From contig NC_051069.1 of NCBI RefSeq assembly GCF_004664715.2, forward strand, positions 72,376,647 to 72,440,646: a stretch of 64,000 nt of DNA. Reading direction: 5' to 3'. Positions 34,855-45,844 of this stretch are shown in pieces. This DNA is from Peromyscus leucopus. Taxonomy: Eukaryota > Chordata > Mammalia > Rodentia > Cricetidae. Position numbers and translations under genes: made by a program. Within the stretch, counting starts at the first letter, position 1. Every line of letters begins with the position of its first letter. Under the pieces are notes generated by a model. The model worked only from the letters and a program-made list of their open reading frames with translations. It did not search any database and was not told where the DNA came from.

Positions 34855-35160
34855 TGCATGTATGTATATGTACACATGTGTGCACATGCATGCATTTGTG
34901 TGTGTGAATGAGAGCACGGAGTTGCTATAGAGCATACTCTCACCTTCTACATTGTTTGAAACAAGGTCTCTTGTTTATTTGTACTTCATATACCAGCCGG
35001 GTTAACTAGCCCACAAACTTCTAGGGTTCCTCTTTCTGCCTCCCATCTCTCCATGAGAGTGCGAGATTGCTGATACATGCTATAAAATCCAGCTTTAGGT
35101 AGGTTCTGGGTATTTAAACTCAAGCTTGCACAGCAAGCAGTTCACTCACTCAATCATCTT
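34855..35160 (-). mobile_element. Degenerate B4-type SINE
   Basis: A TG-rich tail precedes text with 'tttgaaacaaggtctcttg' and 'tctttctgcctcccatctct', in reversed B4 order. Confidence 0.5.
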
Positions 35161-35179
35161 ATAGCCCCTTTGTTGTTGG

Positions 35180-35350
35180 TGTTAAGACTGGATCTCACTA
35201 TGTAGCCTTGACTGGCTTGGAACTTACTTTGTGGACCAGGCTGGGCTTGAACTTGTGGCACACCCACAAGTTCTATTTTTACTGCCTCTACTTTCTGTCT
35301 CTGCTTCTAAATGCTCTACTTCTAAATGCAAGTTCCACAATGCCCAGAAC
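35180..35350 (-). mobile_element. Degenerate B1-like SINE
   Basis: 'ctggatctcactatgtagcc' and 'ggaccaggctgggcttgaac' are reversed B1 landmarks. Confidence 0.65.
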
Positions 35351-35379
35351 TGAGAGTTTTCCTTTATTTTTGAACACAC

Positions 35380-35424
35380 ACACACAGAGACACAGACACA
35401 GACACAGACACAGACACAGACACA

Positions 35425-35472
<48 letters not shown>
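35380..35472. repeat. (CACAGA)n/(CA)n compound microsatellite
   Basis: Repeats of 'cacaga' grade into pure CA dinucleotides. Histidine/threonine- and Cys-Val-rich frames across it are artefacts. Confidence 0.97.
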
Positions 35473-35473
<1 letters not shown>

Positions 35474-35479
35474 TTATAG

Positions 35480-36715
35480 TCATTTCTCATTACCCTTTGA
35501 TGGCCTCCTTCCTTTCTTTCCTCCCGTGGCTGCACCATCTACACCACTAGAGAATATGGCAGCCCTCCTCCAGAAACCTGAACAGTTGTTGGCTCCTCAG
35601 GAAGAGATGGATCCTCATGGGTACTTCTTCCATCCATGGTGGAAAGTCGGGAGAACCAATTGTGCAGGTGTCCATAGCTGCTGTGTGTTCATGGTTGACA
35701 TGGCAATGTCTTATCCAGAGGAGAGCATCTCAGGATATTCTTCCCCATCCTCAGGTCCTAGTTCTTTCCAATCTCTCTTCTGTGACATTCTCTGGGTCTT
35801 GATGGGTGGGGTGGGGTGGGGTGGGAATGGAGTCCCAGTTGAGGCTGAGCGCTCATCAGTAATTTTTTTCTTAGCACTTTGACTGGATATGAGTTTCTAT
35901 ATTAACTGTCACCCTCTGAGAAGAGGAGCCTTTTTCCACCCCAGGCTGACAGCTAAACTAGTAGTCTATGGGTATAAACACAACGACTTAAAGGCAGTTT
36001 GGCAATATGTTCATTTCATTTAAGGAAACAAGAGTAATGTGTCCCTCCCTTGGGTCCTTTCCTTCCCCAGCCATAGGCTTTTGACCAGGTTTATAGCATC
36101 AGGTATGCATTTCTTCTCATGGAGTGAGCCTCAAATACAATCACAAAGTAGTTTATTATCCCCAATAGACTCATGCAACTACTGTACCAGTGGGTATATG
36201 TTTGTTGGGTCAGCATTGTAGCACACATGGTCTACAGCTGGGCAAGACCACTGATGAATTTTTCTCACCCACTAGCATATATGTCTATCAATTAAATAGA
36301 CATTGAAAATATGTTACATAAAATGGTGAGATTCTATTCAGTTAATAAAGAAAGAATGAAACCATGAAATTTTGGGGAAGGTGCATAGCCTCCAGGCACT
36401 ATGAATGCTAGCCAGAAAGGAGGGATTTTCCAGCTCAGTTTCATTCTTGACTTTCCTATGTCCTGTAACCAAAATGTGTGATGTCTCCAGCCAGAGTCTT
36501 ATCATCTAGTTCTGGCATGCAACCAAAAGCAATGGCAAAAGCCTGCTTACTGTGGAGACTTCTGAGAACTTTCTGGCCAGCAACTTTTAGGGAGATATCT
36601 CCCCGGAACTGACTGGTTTCTTGTTTCAAAGCCCATGATTTGGAAGAGCAGCTTTCTCCATTCATGAGTGGTACTTCCCTTTCAAACTCTCTCTCTCTCT
36701 CTCTTTTTATTTTAA
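35480..36715. other. Unique sequence with a G-quadruplex motif
   Basis: At 35804-35825 five G runs of three or four are separated by single T bases. Otherwise no repeat or gene was recognised. A short CT run occurs near 36690. Confidence 0.5.
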
Positions 36716-36719
36716 GCAT

Positions 36720-37150
36720 AATTTAAAAAAGTATGTATTTTGGTTTCTATATGACTTTTAAAATACATAATCAATTTTTGTTAGCCATTTCCCTCCCCCG
36801 TTCTGCATTTCCCCACCTCAACCCTGTCTAAGATTTCATTCATAGGATCCTTGCTACCCCTTTACTATCTCCAATTTATAAGGCTTCTTTATTGGCTCCT
36901 GGCTTCTACAGACCCTCCCTCAAATTAAATACAGGAATCTAAAAATTCAAAGCTGGAATATATATATGAGAGAGAACATATGGTGTTTGTCTTTCTGGGT
37001 CTGAGTTGCCTCACTCAGTAAAATACTTCCCAGTACCATCCATTTTCCTGAAAATCTCAGTCTCACTCTTTAACAATGAAGTAGAATTCTACACTACATA
37101 TGGACCACATTTTCAATATTCATTCATCAGTTTGTGGACAAGATGTAGGC
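36720..37150 (-). mobile_element. Old L1 fragment, ORF2 end region
   Basis: Plus-strand 'gtctttctgggtctgagttg', 'cctcactcagtaaaatactt' and 'cattcatcagtttgtggaca' are the reverse of the L1 ORF2 end (compare 45880-46040 in the young L1 here). Stops and changes make it a remnant. Confidence 0.8.
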
Positions 37151-37835
37151 TGACCTACATCTTGCTGCCAGGGAAACTCTCAGGAACCACAAGGATGACC
37201 CCAGCTAAGACCTCTAGCAATAGTGGTCAGGGTGCCTGAACTGGCCATCTACTGTAATCAGATTGGTGACTACCCTAACTGTCATCACAGAGCCTTCATC
37301 CAGTCACTGATGGAAGCAGATGCAGAGACCCACAGCCAAGCACTGGGCTGAGCTCTGGGAGTCCTGCTGAAGAGAGGGAGGAGGGATTGTATGAGCAGGG
37401 AGGTCAGGACAGGGGAACCCACAGCGAGGCAGACCTGAGCTTGTGGGAGCACATGGACTCCGGACCAACAATTAGGGAGCCTGCATGGGACCCACCTAGG
37501 CCATCTGCATGTGTGTGATAGTTGTGTAGCTTGGTGTGTGTGTAAAGCCCCTAGCAGTGAGATCAGGACCTGTCCCTGGCATTTAGCTGGCTTTTGGAAA
37601 CTTATTCCCCATGCTGGATTACACTGCTCAACCTTTATAAAGGGGAGGAGTCGGTCCTACCTCACCTTGATGTGCCATGCCGTGTTCAAGCCCATGGGAG
37701 GCCTGCCCCTTTCTCAATGGAGATGGAGCAGGAGTGGTTGGATGGGGAGGCGGGTAGATGGGAGGCAGGGGGAGGAAATGGCAGGAGAAGGTGGGGGAGA
37801 CTGTGATCATTATGTAAAATAAAGAAAAAATGTTA
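37150..37835 (+). mobile_element. Old L1 3' UTR in opposite orientation
   Basis: 'gaagcagatgcagagaccca', 'ggagcctgcatgggaccca' and a G-rich polypurine end before an A-rich tail are features of an older murine-type L1 3' UTR, here on the plus strand. It abuts the minus-strand fragment at about 37150. Confidence 0.75.
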
Positions 37836-37852
37836 ATAGAAAAACCTCCTAT

Positions 37853-37975
37853 TAAGGAGGATCTCTGTGAGTTTGAGGTCAGCCTGATCTACAAAGTGAG
37901 TTCCAGGAAAGGTGCAAAACTACACATAGAAACCCTGTCTCGAAAAACCAAAAACAAAAAACAAAACAGAAAAAA
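37853..37975 (+). mobile_element. 5'-truncated B1 SINE
   Basis: Begins at 'gatctctgtgagtttgaggt', continues with 'gttccaggaaaggtgcaaa' and ends in an A-rich tail. Confidence 0.9.
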
Positions 37976-37979
37976 GGAA

Positions 37980-38465
37980 TTAGGTATTACTCCTGTCTCT
38001 CAGGAGTAATGCAAACTATTCAAAACCAGAAGGGGCAGGAAAGTTCCGTTTAAGAAACATTTGGATCAATCTATAAATGGAATGCATTATCTGGTGAATT
38101 AATGAGCAGCTGAATCAAGTGATCTCAAAAGTCCTTCAAATCTAAGAATTAATGATTGATGTTCTTTGAAACCTATTTACCTGATGTAAAGAAAACCACT
38201 ATTAATCTGGTATAAAGAGCTTTTTAGTATTTTTCAAACAAATTTACATGTTATTTATTCAGACTACATATTTTTTCTTAGTATCTTTTGTATGTCATAT
38301 TGAATATGACATTCTCATGTAAAGCAGCAAACATTTTCTTTATCATTAAAAATTTTTTATAAATTTTTTATAGGCCATATGGCATAGATTCTCTAGCTTC
38401 CTATTTTGAGACACACTGTCTCCAGTATTCCTTTTTTTTTTTTTTTAAATTTTCTTCCTTTTTTT
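37980..38465. other. Unique AT-rich sequence
   Basis: Nothing recognised. Confidence 0.4.
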
Positions 38466-38469
38466 TTTA

Positions 38470-38472
38470 ACA

Positions 38473-38510
<38 letters not shown>

Positions 38511-38650
38511 TGTTTGGATACATATGAAATTCACAGGACAACCTGCAAGAGTTGGTTTTATTCTCCCACCTGCGGATCCTAGGACTGGAACTCAGGAGAT
38601 CAGGGTTGGCGGTAAGCACCTTTTCCCACTGAGTCATGTTACCAGCCCTA
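38470..38650 (-). mobile_element. tRNA-derived SINE with (GT)n tail
   Basis: A GT run (38475-38514) precedes 'gatcagggttggcggtaagc' and 'cccactgagtcatgttacca', in reversed order of the family seen at 9355. Confidence 0.65.
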
Positions 38651-38723
38651 CCTCCATTGTTTTAATGACTACAAATAATCATGCCGTAAACCTTCATACT
38701 GTAACACCAACAAAAATGGCCTC

Positions 38724-38869
38724 GCCGGGCGGTGGTGGCGCACGCCTTTAATCCCAGCACTCGGGAGGCAGAGGCAGGCGGATCTCTGTGAGTTCGAGGC
38801 CAGCCTGGGCTACCAAGTGAGTTCCAGGAAAGGCGCAAAGCTACACAGAGAAACCCTGTCTCGAAAAAC

Positions 38870-38919
<50 letters not shown>
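38724..38919 (+). mobile_element. Very young B1 SINE with a 54-A tail
   Basis: A complete B1 begins 'gccgggcggtggtggcgcac' and ends in an unbroken A run spanning 38871-38924. The 12-base duplication aaaaatggcctc lies at 38712-38723 and 38920-38931; the last A bases of the run belong to the second copy. The long pure tail and perfect duplication point to recent retrotransposition. Confidence 0.97.
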
Positions 38920-38929
<10 letters not shown>

Positions 38930-39044
38930 TCATTATCAAGAAGAACAGATTGATGAAACTATCAAACAAAACAAAATAAAGCAAATAAGAAAACTAACTT
39001 GCTCTTTTGGGTTTTTTGTTGTTGTTTGTTTGGCTTTGTATTTG

Positions 39045-39180
39045 AGACAGAGTCTCACTCTGTAGTCCAGTCTGGCCTGGAATCCACTATGTAGTCCAGG
39101 CTAGCTTTGAGCCTATAGCAATTACTAGTCTTTCAAGTAAATGCTCAGGTTACAAGTATGAGCCACTACACATGGCTTAA
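39045..39180 (-). mobile_element. Old B1-like SINE
   Basis: Plus-strand 'gagacagagtctcactctgt', 'gtagtccaggctagctttga' and 'gttacaagtatgagccacta' are reversed B1 landmarks. Confidence 0.75.
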
Positions 39181-39189
39181 ATTTTTTTC

Positions 39190-40685
39190 TAACATTTTAA
39201 AAGCATCTATTTTCCTTAGTTTGGAAACATTTTGAGGCAGAAATTCTGGTTTTTAAATGTCTATGCAGCAACGAACCCAACATTTTATGTGTTAGGTTGG
39301 GTATTTTTTCCATTATAAAATTACACCCCTTCGTATTAAAAAATGCCTCAGTGTACAAGTAAAAAAAAAAAAGTAAAACATTTAATTAAATATGTGAAGC
39401 AGATCACAAGCATAGTAGTGTAAGCAATGCCAGTAACAATATAAAATATAGCAGTGACTTTTGAAAATGTAGACAGGATATATGAGGTATTTCAAATTAT
39501 AGTTCCACATAATAACTAAGAGTACCACACTAGATAAAGATACATTATTTTAAAATAATGCTGTTTGTGTATTTCATTTCCCAATTCTGAGATAAGTGCA
39601 CTAAAAGCTAAACACCTGAATGAAGAAGCCTTTGAAAGCAAAGATCACAGGAATGGACAGGGGTGGCTTTGAACACATCTGAAATGGTTTCCCTCCACAA
39701 ATAATTACAGATCTCATCAATCCAAACCCTTTTACCTTTGTAACCTATGATTTGGTCAGACAGAAGTGTGTGCAAAGGTTTTATTTGTAAATAAAGCCCT
39801 TTAAAATGCAGGCATAAACCTAATGCTGGATCCAGTCTGCTTTTTCTAAAAAGCTGCTTTTTGTTTGTTTGGTTTTTGTTTCTTAATCTTAAAACAGGCG
39901 ATGCTTATAGAAATTATTGAAATAATTATAGAAATGGTCAATCAAAGAAGACTGAAGGTGAGCTCTGACTCAAGATGGCAAGTGTCCAGGAATACACTCT
40001 CTCCCGTTATCTGGACGGCTTCTCTGCCAGTGTCTGCACAAGGGAACAGGGTGACCAAGCGCTTACTCTCATGCGCAGCACAAAGCCACCTGGCAGAACT
40101 TTCCAAGGACCTGGGTGAAGACTTTCAACAGGAGCTGTGCCTCAATCACCTTATGGCTTTGGAATAACATGAGGCTTTTGGAAACCTTGTTACTTGACAA
40201 TAGATCGCCCAGCCCAGAATAAATTCTCATCACTCTCCATTTTCAGAGGATGGGGCAATCTCTCTCCTGCCACGGAAATCAGACTTTCAGCCTTTGGCCT
40301 TTAGGGTGGACTTCACTTGATTTATTCTTTTTAAGTCTCAGGTGAAGTCATCCTCATCCACAGCATCATCTGGTCCAGGAGGATTCCCAGTCTGCTCTGT
40401 GGAGTCTGTCCAGATGCAAGCAATAACTCTGACCATCAGGCGAGCTGGTCACTCTGGACTCAGTGTGACTCAGCAGTGCCTGAGACTAGGTCTTCTGGAC
40501 ATAGATAGTTTTGTACCTTGAAATAGTTGAGAAAAGTATTTCCTGAATGGAAAGGAAGAAGGAGAAAAGAACAAAGAAAAACTGTGTGTTTGTGCATTCT
40601 TGTGCCTGTGTGATGTCACTATAAGATTGTCCTGCCCAAAGATTCCTCCTTAACCATGTTCAACCTGAGTCCACAGAAGCCATGT
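39190..40685. other. Unique sequence up to the assembly gap
   Basis: No gene or repeat recognised. A short open frame near 39865-40167 lacks any domain. Confidence 0.4.
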
Positions 40686-41185
40686 NNNNNNNNNNNNNNN
40701 NNNNNNNNNNNNNNNNNNNNNNNNNNNNNNNNNNNNNNNNNNNNNNNNNNNNNNNNNNNNNNNNNNNNNNNNNNNNNNNNNNNNNNNNNNNNNNNNNNNN
40801 NNNNNNNNNNNNNNNNNNNNNNNNNNNNNNNNNNNNNNNNNNNNNNNNNNNNNNNNNNNNNNNNNNNNNNNNNNNNNNNNNNNNNNNNNNNNNNNNNNNN
40901 NNNNNNNNNNNNNNNNNNNNNNNNNNNNNNNNNNNNNNNNNNNNNNNNNNNNNNNNNNNNNNNNNNNNNNNNNNNNNNNNNNNNNNNNNNNNNNNNNNNN
41001 NNNNNNNNNNNNNNNNNNNNNNNNNNNNNNNNNNNNNNNNNNNNNNNNNNNNNNNNNNNNNNNNNNNNNNNNNNNNNNNNNNNNNNNNNNNNNNNNNNNN
41101 NNNNNNNNNNNNNNNNNNNNNNNNNNNNNNNNNNNNNNNNNNNNNNNNNNNNNNNNNNNNNNNNNNNNNNNNNNNNNNNNNNNNN
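40686..41185. other. Assembly gap, exactly 500 N
   Basis: Five hundred consecutive N. The round number suggests a placeholder of unknown real size. Open frames reported across it are meaningless. Confidence 0.99.
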
Positions 41186-42464
41186 GCCTATCTGAGGTTC
41201 CTCTATTAATTCTTAGGTCACAGCACAGGGTATACAACAGTCTGTGATTCGGCATCTGGCCTTTCTATTACTAAGCCATATCATGTCATCGTATCTCACA
41301 TCCCAGTCTGTCAAACTCATTTGGAACCACAACTCTATCCAGCAATATGCTGCATTTTCTGTTTTCTCTTCCCTGTACTGATTAAGGCGTCTCTAGACTT
41401 ACTCACCTCAGAACACCATTTGAAGGTCAAGAGTTAGAAATCGGTCTTCTGTCCCTGATGTCCCAAACTTGTCTTTTCACAGAAGACTTGATCACAAGGT
41501 GTTTCACTGGATTCCACCACTCATCCCCATCTCTGTGAGGTGACCATGTAAGTGCTTTTGAGAAGAGACGAGAGGAAAGGAACTCAAGGAATCCCTGTGC
41601 ATGAGTTCTAGCCCATGTCCTAGTGAACGATAGGAAGAAGGCTGAGGGGAGAAGACACACAGAAAAAGAGGGGATGTTTCCAAGAAAAGAGGTCTGAGGG
41701 AAAAAGTCTCTGGCATCAGTCAGTGGCTCCACAGAACGGACAAGCTGGAAATAAGCAGGGCGGCAAGCTGGGTTCCAACTTAGTGACGCCTGTAAATGTC
41801 ACCTATGCATGACCCATTTCCTTGGAATGTGGCTTCCAGAAAATTCTGGGACGAGAGAGCCAAGCTCCTGTGGAAACTGGGCAGCTATGTGTTTTGGAGA
41901 CCCTGCTTGTTGTTATTACAGAGTGTTCCACCTGGCCTCAGGTCCGCACCTACAGCCTAAGGGGGTTTACCTGGTGACAGTAGCAATATCCTGACGTCAA
42001 CAGTTGACCTGAGAAGCTGATGCATTGCTTAGAGCTGTTTGCCATGTGTTTCAAACCAAACCATGACACATAGAATTGATCATTTCAGAACCCCTGTCCT
42101 GCTCAATGCTTCCTTCATTGATCACAAATCAAACTTGCTTTGCCCACACTCCTCAGACACCCCTTTACCCATCCCACATTCTCTGAGCTTCTACATGCTC
42201 CATGCTATTATGGGAACATCACTGCAGTCTAACATGATGGCAGAATTCCTGTGCATTTCTATTCTGGAACTGTGTTTTGTGCTACTCACTTAAAATACAG
42301 TGGGAATCATGCTTCCTGAAGACACTCAGCTTGTAAAGTTGGACTTGGAAAGTGGTGTCAGGCCTTGAAAGTAAAGACAATCATTACCACAAAAGGCACC
42401 AGGTGTTAGCCCATCATTCAGTGTCCACTCCCGCTGCGCCTTTGAGAAACCCTGTCTCAGAAAA

Positions 42465-42465
<1 letters not shown>
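41186..42465. other. Unique non-coding sequence
   Basis: No gene or repeat recognised, apart from a weak B1-like end ('gaaaccctgtctcagaaaa') just before the AG repeat. Confidence 0.4.

Positions 42466-42469
<4 letters not shown>

Positions 42470-42511
<42 letters not shown>
42470..42511. repeat. (AG)n microsatellite
   Basis: About 40 bp of AG dinucleotides, following a B1-like 'ctgtctcag' end. Confidence 0.95.
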
Positions 42512-42513
<2 letters not shown>

Positions 42514-42514
42514 A

Positions 42515-43425
42515 CAAACATAAATAGCTTCCAGATCAGACTTTCATGGATGGTACAAAGATCAGCAGCAAAGAAACAAAAAGAAATGTTTCTTTAAAGG
42601 AGTTTGTTAATAGGAAAGTATCAAAGGCATGTGGACCATCAGGGTGTGATTGGGGGAGCACATGTGAACTGGTCTGGTCAGGAAGGGGTGGTTGAGAGTC
42701 AGGAGAGTCTCAAGATGCCATGTTTAAGAAGGTAAGAGGTGGTCAATTAAGAGTTTTGACAATATGATGTCCTGGGAAGCCACTGAAAAATTCTGAGCCA
42801 TGTAGTGGCATGATCAGGTTAATAGTTTAGGAAGAATATTCTGGTAGGACAGTGAAGAAGGAGTAAATAGTGCCCAGAAGGTAGAGGACCAGAGGAAGCA
42901 ACTAAATAATCCAAATAAAGATAAAAATATGTCTGAATTACATACATGGCTGTGGGTACAAAGAAGGCCCAACAAATTCAAACAATATGTAGGAAATAAA
43001 AAATTATTTAAAAAAAATATTGGACCAGTTTAAAAAAAAAATGTTGAAATGGAGGGGAGGAGAAACTCATTTGTGACAGATACGGCAGAAAGGCTGGTCA
43101 CAAAGAGGACACAGAGCAACCTGCTTTCTCCTTCCCTGAGTGGCTGGTTCCCACTCTTGGACCCCCAGGGCTGAAGCTGAGAAGACTTCTCTGTACTGTC
43201 CCTTCATGATGTCCTGGATCTCCTGCATTCAACGGTCCCAGAAAGGTCACAATCTGCATAAATGGCCTGGATTTTGTCTCAAATTCCAGCACCAATTTTC
43301 AGCAAGTGCCCAGCATCTCTTCTTGGAGGCCATTGACACACCTCTAAGTAGGAACCACGATCCTCTCAGGACACTTGTTTCTTCTTTGTTTCCAAATCTG
43401 TTGGGGAAAGAGCTATATCAGTTAT
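42515..43425. other. Unique non-coding sequence
   Basis: Nothing coding or repetitive recognised. Some purine-rich stretches. Confidence 0.4.
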
Positions 43426-43428
43426 ATA

Positions 43429-43500
43429 CTCTGCATGCCTGCCATTCCAGGTGGATGCTCTGCATGTCTGTCATTCCAGCTGGATGCTCTGCATGCCTTG
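43429..43500 (+). repeat. 29-bp tandem duplication (about 2.5 copies)
   Basis: Units starting 'ctctgcatgcctgccatt', 'ctctgcatgtctgtcatt' and a partial 'ctctgcatgcctt' begin at 43429, 43458 and 43487, a constant 29-bp step. Confidence 0.9.
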
Positions 43501-43740
43501 ACCTTTGCATCATCAGCAATCAACTCACCTGTTCACCAAATTACCAAATTATTGAGCACCTAAAATTTATCTTAAACTAGGGTCAGGATGGTTACCTAAA
43601 CAAAGTGATTTTTCATACACAACTTCATTCAAGTGAGAAACTACTAGACATATATAAGGTGAACATAACAATTTAAAATAAAACATGATAAAGAGCATAT
43701 ATGTTCCAGAGTGCTTGCTTTCCATGTTCAGCTAGGTACT

Positions 43741-43744
<4 letters not shown>

Positions 43745-43814
<70 letters not shown>
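43745..43814. repeat. (CT)n microsatellite
   Basis: About 70 bp of CT dinucleotides, preceding a short reversed B1-like fragment ('gtgtaatccaggcaggcctc'). Confidence 0.97.
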
Positions 43815-43815
<1 letters not shown>

Positions 43816-43966
43816 ACATAGCCTTACTGTGTAATCCAGGCAGGCCTCAAACTTTATCATCCTACCATATCATAGTCTCTTGAGTTATGGGATATACAAT
43901 GTACCAATAATCCTAGCTCCTTTCACTTTGTTTTTTTCATATATGGTGTGTGTTTGTGATGTGTAT

Positions 43967-43968
43967 GT

Positions 43969-44022
<54 letters not shown>

Positions 44023-44050
44023 GTGGTGGTGGTGGTGGTGTGTGTGTGTA
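43967..44050. repeat. (GT)n microsatellite with a (GGT)n insert
   Basis: A long GT run changes to GGT triplets (about 44021-44039) and back to GT. Confidence 0.97.
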
Positions 44051-44054
44051 GTAT

Positions 44055-44400
44055 GTATATGAGAGAGTGTGTGATGCACAGTTGAGCCTGTAAATGTACA
44101 TGCTTGTGTGTGGAAGCCTAAGGTTGATATTGGGAATCTTTCTGCAGTTCTCTTCCACCTTATTCATTGAGTCTGGGTCTCTTAATCAAACCCAGAGCTC
44201 TCAAATATGGCTAGTCTCACCAGCAAACTTTCTCTAGAGAATCCCCTGTCTCTAAGGTTAGAATTACAGGAAGGATTTATCTAAGCTTCCTGGGCCAAAG
44301 GCTAGGATGCCTATAGTTTACATGGGTTCAGGAGATCCAAACTCTCATCCTCTAGCTTGCCTAGAAAACACTTAACTGCCGAGAAATCTCTCCATTAATC
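44055..44400 (-). mobile_element. Degenerate B4-type SINE
   Basis: 'gcagttctcttccaccttat' and 'ttaactgccgagaaatctct' fit the reversed B4 layout. It is poorly conserved. Confidence 0.45.
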
Positions 44401-44404
44401 ACTT

Positions 44405-45140
44405 TTATATATTGGGAGATTTTTGTTCTTCTGGACATTTCATAGGTTGTGTTGAACTCTGTTTATCCTGTTGTACTAACAACATATCAGAAACAATCCT
44501 CCACTCTGTGTTTGGTACCCTTAATTGAACTTCTTTCTTTCTTTCTTTGCCCATCTGCCCCACCCTCTAGTGGAATTCATTCCATTCTTCTGAAAAGTTG
44601 TCATCTTACACTTCACTAGTGATTAAGAACATGTGGTATTTGTCCTTTGAGTCTGGCTTACTTCACTTAACATAATGACATCCAGTTATATCCATGTCTC
44701 TGCATGTGACAGGACTTGGTTAATTTTTATGGCTGGATAAAATAGGCCATGTTTTGTTTGTACTTTCATCTTCAGAAGGGCTTCTGGCCTGTGGCTAGCC
44801 CTGCAGTGAAAACGGGGGTACATGAACCCTTTTGGTAAAATCATCTCATCTCCTTTGGATGTGAAGGAGCGTTGGCTTGAAGAACAGATCAGCCTTTAGT
44901 TTGGGGTGGGGAGGGACCTCTATGCTGATCTCCATAACGATCGCACTAATTTATATTTCCACCAGAAGTTACATAAGTGTCCCCAGTTTCTCTGTGTCTT
45001 CACCGATGGCTGTTATTTTTGTCTTTGAGAAGACAGCCATTCTAATGAAAGTAAGATGACATCTCATTATAGTCTGGTTTACATTCCACTAATGATTAGC
45101 CAACTGAGCATGATATAAAACTGAAGACCAGTTATTAAAG
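44405..45140 (-). mobile_element. Ancient L1 ORF2/3' end remnant
   Basis: 'gtggtatttgtcctttgagt', 'cttcacttaacataatgaca' and 'gtttacattccactaatgat' are reversed, decayed equivalents of the L1 ORF2 end (compare 45880-46390). It is much older than the adjacent L1. Confidence 0.75.
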
Positions 45141-45255
45141 ATATTGACTTTCCATACTGCCTCAGCCTCCCAAGCCTGTCCATGTTTATATTACAGTCAT
45201 AAATCACCAAAGAAGAGGAGGAGGAAGAGGAGGAAACTGTCAAAAAATTAATTAT

Positions 45256-45270
45256 TCAAGTTATTTTTTT
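45256..45270. repeat. Target-site duplication, left copy (young L1)
   Basis: The 15-mer tcaagttattttttt here is repeated at 52413-52427, bracketing the L1. T-rich sites are the usual targets of L1 endonuclease. Confidence 0.9.
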
Positions 45271-45844
45271 TTCTGTTTAAAAGTTTAAAATTTAAAGTTT
45301 CGTGTTTTTTTTTTTTTGATATATATTTTTTATTTTACAATACCATTCAGTTCTACATATCAGCCATGGGTTCCCCTATTCTCCCCCCTCCCATGCCCTC
45401 CCCTTACCCCCAGCCCACCCTCCATTCCCACCTCCTCCAGGACAAGTCCTCCCCCGAGGACTGTGATCAACTTGGTAGACTCAGTCCAGGGAGGTCCAGT
45501 CCCTTCCTCCCAGACAAAGCCAAGTGTCCCTGCATAAGTTCCTGGTTTCAAACAGCCAATTCATGCAATGAGCACAGGACTTGGTCCCACTGCCTAGATG
45601 CCTCCCAAACTGATCAAGCCAATCAACTGTCTCACCTATTCAGAGGGCCTGATCCAGCTGGGAGCCCCTCAGCCTTTGGTTCATAGTTCATGTGTTTCCA
45701 TTCATTTGGCTATTTTTTTCAATAATTGAGTAAAACTGAAATTTATTATATGCCACAGTCGTCCTAGGGACCTCCATGCTATATATATATATATATATAG
45801 CCTTTATGGTTCTATGGGTTGTGGTCTGATTGTTCATTTTATAT
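45271..45844 (-). other. L1 3' UTR and tail
   Basis: This region lies between the ORF2 stop and the left duplication. The plus strand shows C-rich pyrimidine tracts (45374-45440), that is G-rich polypurine on the L1 sense strand, as in other rodent L1 3' UTRs. A self-complementary (AT)n of about 20 bp lies at 45780-45799. Confidence 0.9.

Noticed and set aside
35208..35882. 224-codon open frame with a His/Arg/Thr-rich centre
   Set aside because: It runs through a B1 fragment and a CA/CACAGA microsatellite; the central repeat is simple-sequence translation.
37628..37822. Pro/Gly-rich open frames near an AATAAA-like signal
   Set aside because: They lie in the polypurine part of an L1 3' UTR.
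40650..41255. Open frames of 175-201 codons across the gap
   Set aside because: Almost all codons are N; they have no information.
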